Shown: in pieces, positions 1 through 5,169 of the stretch
Layout of the letters: each line of letters starts with the position of its first letter
Position numbering within the stretch: position 1 is the stretch's first letter
Assembly: GCA_029880755.1 (NCBI GenBank)
Contig: JAOUNW010000134.1
Coordinates: 1-5,169, forward strand
Reading direction: 5' to 3'
DNA from: Gammaproteobacteria bacterium
Lineage (GTDB): Bacteria; Pseudomonadota; Gammaproteobacteria; Acidiferrobacterales; SZUA-150
Length of the DNA stretch: 5,169 bases
Position numbers and translations under genes: made by a program
The notes under the pieces: generated by a model
The model's input: the letters and a program-made list of their open reading frames with translations, nothing else
Database searches by the model: none
Told to the model about the DNA's origin: nothing

Positions 1-162
1 ACTATTGATCCTAGTCTGATGGAAGATGATAAGGAGGTTCTGGAAGACCTGATTGCTGCTGCGGTGAACGATGCCGTACGCAAAGTGGAAACCACCACCC
101 AGGATAAGATGTCGGCAGTCACTGCCGGACTGAATATTCCCGGGCTCAACTTGCCGTTCTAA
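1..162 (+). CDS. ybaB: YbaB/EbfC family nucleoid-associated protein, C-terminal part (5' end outside window)
   Basis: This is the last 53 codons of a gene that begins before the window; it is open from base 1 and stops at TAA 160-162. The translated tail reads IDPSLMEDDKEVLEDLIAAA, then a helix with alternating charges, and ends in NLPF. It matches from memory the C-terminus of E. coli YbaB ([20 protein letters not shown], ending KMPF). YbaB/EbfC proteins are small dimeric DNA-binding proteins associated with the nucleoid. The part seen here is the C-terminal half, covering the conserved ID-P-LxEDDKExLEDL segment and the following dimer helix. The gene sits 6 bp upstream of recR, the usual order; dnaX is commonly found further upstream but lies outside this window. 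Family assignment is confident. The start and any upstream partner cannot be judged. Confidence 0.95.
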   Translation, partial: TIDPSLMEDDKEVLEDLIAAAVNDAVRKVETTTQDKMSAVTAGLNIPGLNLPF

Positions 163-168
163 AAGCCA

Positions 169-765
169 ATGCTTGAGTCCAGGGCTATCGGCCGTCTTAT
201 CGAGGCCTTGCGCCGATTGCCAGGTGTTGGACCGAAAAGTGCCCGGCGCATGGCATATCACATGCTGGAACGTGACCGTGACGGCGGTCGTGAATTATCC
301 AAGGCGCTGGTCGATGCCATGGAGGTGGTGGGGCATTGCAAGTCTTGCCACAATCTAACGGAAGATGAAATTTGCAGTATTTGTGCCTCCACACGCCGCG
401 ATCATTCCTTGTTATGCATTGTTGAATCTCCCACTGATTTACAATCGCTGGAACAGTCTGGTATTTATAACGGCCGTTACTTCGTACTGATGGGCCATCT
501 TTCTCCGTTAGATGGAATCGGCCCGGAGCAGTTGGGGATAGACCGGCTTGAGTCGCTTCTGGATACCGGGGAGATCGCCGAAGTCGTGTTGGCAACCAAT
601 CTCACCGTAGAAGGTGAAGCGACGGCACACTATGTGGGAGAGCTGGTGCGCAGCCGGGGCATAAAGGCAACACGCATTGCTTACGGCGTGCCGGTGGGGG
701 GAGAGCTGGAGTATATTGATAAAAACACACTTACCCGGGCATTCACCGGAAGACAGGAAGTATAA
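169..765 (+). CDS. recR: Recombination mediator protein RecR
   Basis: RecR works with RecO (and RecF) to load RecA onto SSB-coated single-stranded DNA at gaps. The protein is 198 residues, close to the usual ~200. In order it shows an N-terminal helix-hairpin-helix (LPGVGPKSARRMAYH, residues 17-31), a four-cysteine zinc finger (C57, C60, C69, C72), a Toprim domain beginning at CIVESPTD (83-90, E86 the acidic residue), the conserved ATNLTVEGEATA (142-153), and the C-terminal RIAYGVPVGGELEYID segment followed by TLTRAFTGR (187-195). All expected motifs are intact. The ATG at 169 is preferred because it places LPGVG at residue 17, the same distance as in E. coli RecR. No good Shine-Dalgarno precedes it, so translation is probably coupled to ybaB, whose stop is 6 bp upstream. 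Cytoplasmic. Confidence 0.98.
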   Translation: MLESRAIGRLIEALRRLPGVGPKSARRMAYHMLERDRDGGRELSKALVDAMEVVGHCKSCHNLTEDEICSICASTRRDHSLLCIVESPTDLQSLEQSGIYNGRYFVLMGHLSPLDGIGPEQLGIDRLESLLDTGEIAEVVLATNLTVEGEATAHYVGELVRSRGIKATRIAYGVPVGGELEYIDKNTLTRAFTGRQEV

Positions 766-790
766 ATTTATTCACTAATAATAATTGTTC

Positions 791-794
791 GAGG
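791..794 (+). promoter_or_regulatory. Ribosome binding site that fixes the ammonium transporter start
   Basis: The sequence GAGG lies 8 nt before the ATG at 803. The reading frame is open further upstream, to a TTG at 785, but that codon has only AT-rich sequence before it and would place the GAGG inside the gene. The ATG at 803 is therefore the better start. Confidence 0.7.
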
Positions 795-802
795 CGCGAC
801 TA

Positions 803-2005
803 ATGGAATCTCAATCGGGAGCTGATGTATTTTTTGTATTAATGGGGGCAGCCATGGTGCTCGCCATGCATTCCGGCTTTGCCTTTCTTGAAGTGGGCAC
901 AGTGCGAAAGAAAAATCAGGTCAATGCACTAGTGAAAATTATTACTGATTTCTCGGTATCGACCGTTGCTTATTTTTGTATTGGCTATAGTGTTGCTTAC
1001 GGCGTCGATTTTTTTGTGGGATCGGATCAGTTAATGGAAAAAAACGGTTTTGCTCTGGTGAAGTTTTTCTTTCTGTTGACGTTTGCGGCCGCCATTCCGG
1101 CAATTATCTCAGGAGGCATTGCTGAGCGCGCCAGGTTCTGGCCGCAAGTTGTCGCCTCAACGTTGTTTGTTGCGTTGGTGTATCCGTTTTTTGAAGGCAT
1201 TGTCTGGGCGGAAAATTACGGGATTCAGGAAAAAATTGCTTCGATGTTCGGCGCCAAGTTTCATGACTTTGCCGGATCTATTGTGGTGCATGCCATGGGT
1301 GGATGGTTGGGATTAACAGCGGTGATTACTCTGGGAGCACGTTTGGGTAGATACGATAAACATGGCAGGGTACATGCTATTCCGCCATCCAACATTCCGT
1401 TTCTGGCCTTAGGGTCCTGGATTCTGGTAGTAGGTTGGTTTGGCTTTAACGTTATGAGCGCGCAAAGCGTACAGGGTATCAGCGGAATCGTGGCAGTGAA
1501 CTCCTTAATGGCCATGGTAGGAGGGGTCCTGGGCGCGCTTGTTGCAGGCAAGAACGACCCCGGTTTCGTGCATAACGGGGCGCTGGCAGGTCTGGTGGCA
1601 GTGTGTGCAGGTTCCGATGTGATGCATCCTGTTGGATCGTTCGGGGTTGGCGCAGCCGCCGGTGTCTTGTTCGTTTACGCATTTACCCTGTGCCAGAATA
1701 AATGGAAGATAGACGATGTCCTGGGTGTGTGGCCGTTGCATGGTTTATGTGGTGCCTGGGGCGGAATTGCCTGCGGTATATTCGGACAGAAAGCGTTGGG
1801 TGGTATAGGCGGTGTCAGCTTTATGGCGCAACTGGTGGGTACGCTTGGAGGCATCATTATTGCACTGATAGGCGGTTTTTTAATTTACATGATATTAAAG
1901 AGTACCGTGGGTATTCGTTTGTCGCACGAGGAAGAATACCAGGGCGCGGATTTGTCCATTCATAAAATCGGTGCCAACCCGGAAGAAGAGGCAGGTCGCT
2001 TGTAA
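803..2005 (+). CDS. amtB: Amt-family ammonium transporter
   Basis: This inner-membrane channel for ammonium has 400 residues from the ATG at 803 and about eleven hydrophobic helices (roughly 8-28, 43-67, 86-106, 115-136, 156-178, 197-220, 226-248, 257-276, 278-297, 306-328, 340-364). Aligned by eye to E. coli AmtB, the pore residues are present: F90 and F94 (F103, F107), W135 (W148), D155 and H163 in DFAGSIVVH (D160, H168), F215 and S219 in GWFGFNVMSA, and the second pore histidine H313 (H318). Unlike E. coli AmtB it has no separate signal peptide; TM1 starts almost at once. The motif before H313 is VWPLHG rather than VFGVHG, and the loop from W135 to D155 is eight residues longer. The cytoplasmic tail (GIRLSHEEEYQGADLSIH, 370-387) resembles the GlnK-contacting tail of the family but ends PEEEAGRL. 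No glnK is adjacent. The gene starts 37 bp after recR with no recognisable sigma-54 or strong sigma-70 promoter. Family assignment is certain; the gene symbol is by family. Confidence 0.96.
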   Translation: MESQSGADVFFVLMGAAMVLAMHSGFAFLEVGTVRKKNQVNALVKIITDFSVSTVAYFCIGYSVAYGVDFFVGSDQLMEKNGFALVKFFFLLTFAAAIPAIISGGIAERARFWPQVVASTLFVALVYPFFEGIVWAENYGIQEKIASMFGAKFHDFAGSIVVHAMGGWLGLTAVITLGARLGRYDKHGRVHAIPPSNIPFLALGSWILVVGWFGFNVMSAQSVQGISGIVAVNSLMAMVGGVLGALVAGKNDPGFVHNGALAGLVAVCAGSDVMHPVGSFGVGAAAGVLFVYAFTLCQNKWKIDDVLGVWPLHGLCGAWGGIACGIFGQKALGGIGGVSFMAQLVGTLGGIIIALIGGFLIYMILKSTVGIRLSHEEEYQGADLSIHKIGANPEEEAGRL

Positions 2006-2015
2006 CCTGTTATTT

Positions 2016-2040
2016 GGTGCAATAGAAAAGCTATTGCACC
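2016..2040. repeat. Perfect 10-bp inverted repeat (hairpin) after the ammonium transporter gene
   Basis: GGTGCAATAG (2016-2025) pairs perfectly with CTATTGCACC (2031-2040) across a 5-nt loop, AAAAG. It begins 10 bp after the amtB stop. No T-run follows on either strand, so it is not a textbook intrinsic terminator. A smaller hairpin, CCTGCG-ATGC-CGCAGG (2039-2055, sharing the final Cs of this one), follows immediately. A transcript 3'-end stabiliser or an accessory part of the terminator at 2069 are both plausible. Confidence 0.7.
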
Positions 2041-2068
2041 CTGCGATGCCGCAGGAATAGATGAGCAT

Positions 2069-2107
2069 GGTGGATCAGCATGAGCAGATCCACCGTTTGT
2101 TTTAATT
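2069..2107 (+). terminator. Probable rho-independent terminator of the ammonium transporter gene
   Basis: GGTGGATC (2069-2076) pairs with GATCCACC (2087-2094) across a 10-nt loop. It is followed on the plus strand by the T-rich GTTTGTTTTAATT (2095-2107). The orientation suits transcripts coming from amtB. The T-tract overlaps the stop codon and last codons of the convergent phhB gene. On the minus strand the stem is preceded by the A-rich complement and not followed by a T-run, so it does not look like a terminator for phhB. The rather long loop lowers confidence a little. Confidence 0.7.
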
Positions 2108-2437
2108 AGGCAGTAAGAGGTTGATTTTGGCAGCGCAAATAAAATCATTGGCGGACAAACCTTTTATTGCATGCGTGCTATAGCGGACATGACAACTACC
2201 GTATCCCACCTCCAGATCCGGGTGATGGTCTTCGGTATGAGCAATCCATGCCAAGGCATTGACGAACGCCATGGTTTCATAAAAGTTCTTGAACTTGAAG
2301 GTTCGACTTATTTCGGTGCCGGGTTCATTCAATTCCCAGCCCTCTACCTGTGACATCTTTGTCAGCGCTTCTGCTTTTTCGATAGGCCTGACACCGGCTT
2401 CGCAGGGCAGGCAGCGTTGGTTGGACAGATCAGACAT
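2102..2437 (-). CDS. phhB: Pterin-4a-carbinolamine dehydratase (4a-hydroxytetrahydrobiopterin dehydratase)
   Basis: The enzyme dehydrates 4a-hydroxy-tetrahydropterin to the quinonoid dihydropterin, recycling the pterin cofactor used by aromatic amino acid hydroxylases. From the ATG at 2437 it is 111 residues, normal for the family. The active-site signature is complete: E69-D70-H71-H72-P73, Y79, H89 and D98, within EDHHPDLEVGY, YSTHAIKGLS and NDFICAAKI. The N-terminus MSDLSNQRCLPCEAG has the CxxC (C9, C12) often seen in proteobacterial members. A GTG at 2450-2452 would add five residues and overlap the cytochrome stop by 4 bp (GTGA). The ATG is favoured because it gives the family-typical MSDL start and has GAGGG 8 nt upstream. 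It is the last gene of a minus-strand unit with the cytochrome and M48 genes. No phenylalanine hydroxylase gene is in the window, so its substrate here is open; dehydratases without a partner hydroxylase are common, and a molybdopterin-related role has been proposed for some. Confidence 0.94.
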   Translation of the reverse strand: MSDLSNQRCLPCEAGVRPIEKAEALTKMSQVEGWELNEPGTEISRTFKFKNFYETMAFVNALAWIAHTEDHHPDLEVGYGSCHVRYSTHAIKGLSANDFICAAKINLLLPN

Positions 2438-2445
2438 ACCTTCTA

Positions 2446-2450
2446 CCCTC
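2446..2450 (-). promoter_or_regulatory. Ribosome binding site of phhB overlapping the cytochrome stop codon
   Basis: On the minus strand GAGGG lies 8 nt upstream of the phhB ATG (2437) and overlaps the TGA (2449-2451) that ends the cytochrome c gene. This suggests translational coupling between the two. It is also the main reason for preferring the ATG over the GTG at 2452, which has no comparable site before it. Confidence 0.6.
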
Positions 2451-2736
2451 ACTCGAACTTGTAAAAAGATTCATTTAAATAGCTGGTAATATCGTCCAGC
2501 GTATCTTTATCCAGATTCATCTTTAACTGACCGTTACACATCTTGACCCGGGCAACCAGGCCTTCTACTGATTTTACCTGGCGGTTGTTGTGAGTAAACA
2601 CATCAGTTCCATGGCATTTGGTGCAATGGGTGTTATAGGATTCCTTACCTTTTTTGGCATCGCCTAATAACAGGGCCGCATTGACCGTGTTTGTCGACAT
2701 AAGCAGTAGTATGAATAACAATTTTCCGTATTTCAT
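2449..2736 (-). CDS. Small secreted monohaem cytochrome c
   Basis: This 95-residue protein has an N-terminal signal peptide: M-K-Y-G-K, a hydrophobic core at about 6-14, and probable cleavage after N19-A20. A class I-like cytochrome c domain follows. The haem-binding CTKCH (C38, C41, H42) is preceded by the usual GKESYNTHC helix. The likely sixth ligand is a methionine; M73 in QLKMNL and M66 in VKMCNG are both candidates. The C-terminal helix DDITSYLNESFYKF is typical of short c-type cytochromes. The mature protein should be periplasmic, of about 75 residues with one haem, and carry electrons between unidentified partners. An extra cysteine, C67, next to M66 is unpaired. The gene starts 21 bp after the M48 peptidase stop, with an AAAGGA-type ribosome binding site at 2746-2751, and overlaps or abuts phhB downstream, so the three are probably co-transcribed. 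I recognise the family but not a named gene. Confidence 0.93.
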   Translation of the reverse strand: MKYGKLLFILLLMSTNTVNAALLLGDAKKGKESYNTHCTKCHGTDVFTHNNRQVKSVEGLVARVKMCNGQLKMNLDKDTLDDITSYLNESFYKFE

Positions 2737-2757
2737 GGGCGAATATCCTTTGGAGCG

Positions 2758-4002
2758 TTAACGGGTTTGTAAATGCGCCACCCTGACCGGTGCCGGAGGG
2801 TGGGAGTCGTAAAAAATGGAATGCAACGGATCGGGTGTCAGGGTTGCCGCGTTTTCCTCATACATTTTTACCAGGGCATTGATAAGCTGTTGTGCATCGG
2901 TATGTTGCGCCGCGAAGTCGTCCGCTTCAAACTCGTGCTTGCGTGAAGCCCAGGCAAACAGTGGATGCAGGAAGAAGCTGAACACCGGACCCACCAGCAT
3001 AAACAGCATCAACGCGCCGTAGGTGGACTGGTGGTTCATGCCGAGGCCGGTATAGAACCAGCCCTGATTAATTAACCAGCCCAATAACGCCAACCCGGCA
3101 AGAGAAAGCGAGAACGTCAGTATCATGCGTTTGGTGACATGTTTGCGTTTAAAATGTCCCAGCTCGTGAGCGAGCACGGCTTCAATTTCCGTATCAGCGA
3201 GACTCTCCAGCAAGGTATCAAAGAAGACAATACGTTTGTTTTTACCGAAGCCAGTGAAATACGCGTTACCATGAGCTGATCGGCGCGAGCCGTCCATGAC
3301 AAAAATCCCACGGCTTCGAAAACCGGTACGGTCAAGCAGTGACTGGATGCGGTCACGCACAGACTCCTGTTCCAGAGGTCGAAATTTGTTAAACAGTGGG
3401 GCAATAAAAACCGGGTAGGCCCAGAGCATGAACAGGCTGAATCCAGTCCATAACAGCCAGACATACAGCCACCAGTTTTTGCCCATGGATTCCATTAACC
3501 ACAGTACTGCCAGCAATAGAGGCGTACCCAGTAATAAGGCGAGCGCGGCCTGTTTGGCTAAATCTGTAAAAAATACCCTGGCCGTTGTCTTGTTAAAACC
3601 AAAACGCTCTTCCAGCACAAAGGTGCTATACAGCGAAGATGGAAGATCAATAATTGCCATAACAAAAAATGCGCTGAGCATGAATGCGGTGCCCGTGGCA
3701 ATGGGTCCCCAGTCCATTTGGCGCCATCCCGAGTCCAGTAGATTCAGTCCTCCGGCAACGGTCCATAAAATGAGAAATAGCGCACTGAGGGTATCTTCGA
3801 TCATGCCAAAGCGGGCCTTCGCAGTAGAATAGGCGGCCGCCTTCTGGTGTGCTTCAAGGGAAATTTTTCCAGCGAAGGCCTCTGGGACCTTGTTCCGGTG
3901 GGCCAGGATATGTCTTATATGGCGGCGGGAAAGCCAGAGCTGAGTTGCCAGTGCGGCGGTCAGCAGAGATAAAAAGATAACAGAGAAGCTATTCATGGTC
4001 AT
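2758..4002 (-). CDS. Ste24-like M48 family membrane metallopeptidase (CAAX protease 1-type)
   Basis: This is a 414-residue integral membrane zinc endopeptidase. The N-terminal half has several hydrophobic helices (about 4-24, 69-90, 101-125, 150-170, 176-200), as in the M48 N-terminal domain of Ste24 proteases. The conserved loop with SLYSTFVLEERFGFNKTT (123-140) is present. The catalytic motif is HELGH, with zinc ligands H279 and H283 and catalytic E280. The third ligand is most likely E357 in RKHEFEADDFA, with D361. Two more membrane helices lie at about 292-315 and 325-350, and the C-terminal SHPPAPVRVAHL (400-411) is also family-typical. Length matches bacterial Ste24 homologues, and all key residues are intact. 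Bacteria generally lack CAAX-prenylated proteins, so the substrates are unknown; membrane protein quality control is a reasonable inference. ATGs at 4002 and 3996 are both possible starts, and neither has a clear Shine-Dalgarno. It is the first gene of a minus-strand unit with the cytochrome c and phhB, and is divergent from orn. Confidence 0.95.
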   Translation of the reverse strand: MTMNSFSVIFLSLLTAALATQLWLSRRHIRHILAHRNKVPEAFAGKISLEAHQKAAAYSTAKARFGMIEDTLSALFLILWTVAGGLNLLDSGWRQMDWGPIATGTAFMLSAFFVMAIIDLPSSLYSTFVLEERFGFNKTTARVFFTDLAKQAALALLLGTPLLLAVLWLMESMGKNWWLYVWLLWTGFSLFMLWAYPVFIAPLFNKFRPLEQESVRDRIQSLLDRTGFRSRGIFVMDGSRRSAHGNAYFTGFGKNKRIVFFDTLLESLADTEIEAVLAHELGHFKRKHVTKRMILTFSLSLAGLALLGWLINQGWFYTGLGMNHQSTYGALMLFMLVGPVFSFFLHPLFAWASRKHEFEADDFAAQHTDAQQLINALVKMYEENAATLTPDPLHSIFYDSHPPAPVRVAHLQTR

Positions 4003-4053
4003 TCAATGGTAAACTTGAAAAAATATATCTTAACCTAAAGTCGAGGACATAGC
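4003..4053. promoter_or_regulatory. Divergent intergenic region between M48 peptidase gene and orn
   Basis: This 51-bp spacer separates two genes transcribed away from each other, so promoters for both presumably lie in or overlap it. It is distinctly AT-rich at 4011-4040. TTGAAA at 4015-4020 resembles a -35 box on the plus strand, but no matching -10 box sits at the normal distance. TATATT on the minus strand (complement of 4022-4027) resembles a -10 box with a poor -35. I cannot assign boxes with confidence. GAGGA at 4043-4047 is the orn ribosome binding site. Confidence 0.4.
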
Positions 4054-4614
4054 ATGCCCCAGGATCCCAACGCGCTCATCTGGATAGACCTAGAAATGAC
4101 AGGGCTTAATCCCGATTCGGATCGCGTTATTGAAGTGGCTACCATTGTCACAGATGCCAATCTCAATGTGATCGCAGAAGGGCCGGTTCTGGCTGTGTAT
4201 CAACCGGATTCTGTGCTTAACGGCATGGATGAGTGGAATACCCGCACCCACACCAGTACCGGTCTGGTGGAGAGAATCAAGGCATCGGGTTTGAGTGAGG
4301 CTGATGTGGAAAAAGATACGCTTAAGTTTCTTAAGCAGCATGTGGGCAAGAATAAATCACCCATGTGTGGCAACACTATTTGCCAGGACAGGCGTTTTCT
4401 GGCTCGGCACATGCCGGAGCTGGAAGCATGGTTTCATTATCGCAATATAGACGTCAGCTCGATTAAAGAATTGGTACGGCGCTGGAAGCCGGATATGCTG
4501 AACGGCTATGAAAAGAAGAACACGCACAAGGCCATTGATGATATACGAGAGTCTATTGAAGAATTACGCTTCTATCGGGAAAAGTTTTTTAATTTTGATA
4601 AAACCGATACCTGA
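4054..4614 (+). CDS. orn: Oligoribonuclease (3'-5' exoribonuclease, DEDDh family)
   Basis: Orn degrades RNAs of two to a few nucleotides to mononucleotides, completing mRNA decay; in many proteobacteria it also clears pGpG from cyclic-di-GMP turnover. The 186-residue protein is close to the E. coli length. The DEDDh exonuclease residues are all visible and fall at the same numbers as in E. coli: D12 and E14 in WIDLEMTGL, D112 in GNTICQDRRFL, and H158 and D163 in KNTHKAIDDIRES. The conserved WNTRTHTSTGL (61-71) and SSIKELVRRWKP (135-146) segments are present too. The ATG at 4054 has GAGGA 6 nt upstream, giving a good start. The gene ends with tandem stops (TGA TAA, 4612-4617), 30 bp before the end of convergent queG. 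It diverges from the M48 gene, so it probably has its own promoter in the 51-bp spacer. Cytoplasmic. Confidence 0.98.
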   Translation: MPQDPNALIWIDLEMTGLNPDSDRVIEVATIVTDANLNVIAEGPVLAVYQPDSVLNGMDEWNTRTHTSTGLVERIKASGLSEADVEKDTLKFLKQHVGKNKSPMCGNTICQDRRFLARHMPELEAWFHYRNIDVSSIKELVRRWKPDMLNGYEKKNTHKAIDDIRESIEELRFYREKFFNFDKTDT

Positions 4615-4644
4615 TAACATGGCAGATTGCTGATATCGATCGCA

Positions 4645-5169
4645 TTACCTGGCTAGCCGAACCTGTTGCTGCTTTATGGCCCAAAGAATATGTTCAGCCA
4701 CCATCGGTGGTGCGTTGTTAAGGCGGGACGATAAAGCCTGAATTATCTTGTCACTTGCCGGCGCATTACCTAATGCCACAGCCAGATTTCTCGTCCAGCA
4801 ATCATAACCGATACGGCGAATCGCTGAACCCTCGGTTTTCCCCAAAAACTCTTGCTCTGTCCAACTCCAAAGGGAAAGCAAACTCTCTGAATCCAGATTG
4901 TGCCTGGCAAGAAAATCCCCCTCAGCTGTTTTTTGACTGAATTTGTTCCAGGGGCAAACCAGCTGACAATCGTCACAACCGTAGATACGGTTTCCCAATA
5001 ACGGTCTTAGCTCTTCAGGAATGGCGTCTCGGAGCTCAATAGTAAGATAAGAAATACAGCGGCGCGCATCCAGTTGATAAGGGCCAATAATGGCAGCGGT
5101 AGGGCAGACATCGATGCAGGCACTGCAGCTGCCGCAATGATTCTGTGCAGGACTGTCTATGGGTAATGG
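4645..5169 (-). CDS. queG: Epoxyqueuosine reductase QueG, C-terminal part (5' end outside window)
   Basis: QueG reduces epoxyqueuosine to queuosine at the wobble position of tRNAs with GUN anticodons, using cobalamin and two [4Fe-4S] clusters. The window holds 174 residues plus the stop; the frame stays open to the right edge, so the N-terminal cobalamin-binding part is missing. The first ferredoxin-like motif is CGSCSACIDVCP (fragment residues 12-23; C12, C15, C18, C22). Next come RRCISYLTIELR (C38) and then RIYGCDDCQLVCPWN (C65, C68, C72), the signature that separates QueG from ordinary ferredoxins. The remainder is the C-terminal HEAT-like helical region (SAIRRIGYDCWTRNLAVALGN). The TTG at 4996-4998 is internal to the conserved PLLGNRIYGC stretch and is not a start. 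The gene is convergent with orn, an arrangement known from E. coli and relatives. No defect is seen in the visible part. Confidence 0.97.
   Translation of the reverse strand, partial: PLPIDSPAQNHCGSCSACIDVCPTAAIIGPYQLDARRCISYLTIELRDAIPEELRPLLGNRIYGCDDCQLVCPWNKFSQKTAEGDFLARHNLDSESLLSLWSWTEQEFLGKTEGSAIRRIGYDCWTRNLAVALGNAPASDKIIQALSSRLNNAPPMVAEHILWAIKQQQVRLAR

Noticed and set aside
197..595. 132-codon open frame on the minus strand within recR
   Set aside because: It lies wholly opposite the conserved recR coding sequence, its translation resembles no family I know, and it has no ribosome binding site; it is a shadow frame.
785..802. Six-codon N-terminal extension of the ammonium transporter from a TTG start
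   Set aside because: The ATG at 803 has a well-spaced GAGG and gives a protein starting directly at TM1; the TTG has no ribosome binding site.
1085..1092. GCGGCCGC palindrome, also present at about 3834-3841
   Set aside because: Both copies fall inside well-conserved coding sequence and encode normal residues (Ala-rich stretches); nothing suggests a repeat element or site.
2014..2040. TGGTGCA and TGCACC arms of the hairpin resemble halves of an NtrC binding site
   Set aside because: In NtrC sites the TGCAC half comes first and the GTGCA half second; here the order is reversed. The element lies after the transporter gene rather than before it, so a plain RNA hairpin is the simpler reading.
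3428..3832. 134-codon open frame on the plus strand within the M48 peptidase gene
   Set aside because: It is antisense to conserved membrane and catalytic regions of the peptidase and its composition is not protein-like; it is a shadow frame.
4622..4640. Small palindromes GATATC and ATCGAT and a weak CAG/CTG stem between orn and queG
   Set aside because: The stems are too short and lack a T-run on either strand, so they do not support a terminator call.
4645..4998. A short stand-alone ferredoxin-like gene ending at 4645
   Set aside because: The codon at 4996-4998 is TTG inside a conserved QueG stretch, and the frame continues with a matching CxxCxxCxxxCP motif to the window edge, so it is simply the QueG C-terminus.

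Overview
This window looks like ordinary chromosome from a gammaproteobacterium of intermediate GC content. Three things point there: the ybaB-recR pair, an Orn-type oligoribonuclease lying tail-to-tail with queG (an arrangement also known in E. coli and other gammaproteobacteria), and a short phhB-type dehydratase beginning with the family-typical Ser-Asp-Leu stretch. Genus cannot be read from the sequence. I see no mobile element, CRISPR array, tRNA, rRNA or phage gene.

Layout. Positions 1-765 hold the end of a recombination/nucleoid operon on the plus strand: the last 53 codons of ybaB, then complete recR. After a 37-bp gap comes a complete Amt-family ammonium transporter (803-2005, start moved to the ATG that has a ribosome binding site). 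The 96 bp after it contain stacked hairpins, the last of which has a T-rich tail and looks like an intrinsic terminator. From 4002 down to 2102 on the minus strand lies a tight three-gene unit: a membrane-embedded Ste24-like M48 metallopeptidase, a small secreted monohaem cytochrome c, and a pterin-4a-carbinolamine dehydratase (phhB). The gaps are 21 bp and then an overlap or near-overlap. A 51-bp AT-rich divergent spacer (4003-4053) separates this unit from orn (4054-4614, plus strand). Thirty bases further on, the 3' end of queG faces it on the minus strand and runs off the right edge.

Function. The genes serve mostly unrelated housekeeping roles: recombinational repair (RecR), nitrogen uptake (Amt), membrane proteolysis (M48), periplasmic electron transfer (cytochrome c), pterin recycling (PhhB), degradation of short RNA (Orn) and the last step of queuosine synthesis in tRNA (QueG). 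All seven complete or partial frames are intact, with their known catalytic or ligand residues present.

I found no convincing undescribed system. The points most worth checking are the unexplained peptidase-cytochrome-dehydratase unit, the variant pore motif and tail of the transporter, the stacked 3' hairpins, and how the transporter is expressed downstream of recR without a visible nitrogen-control promoter.
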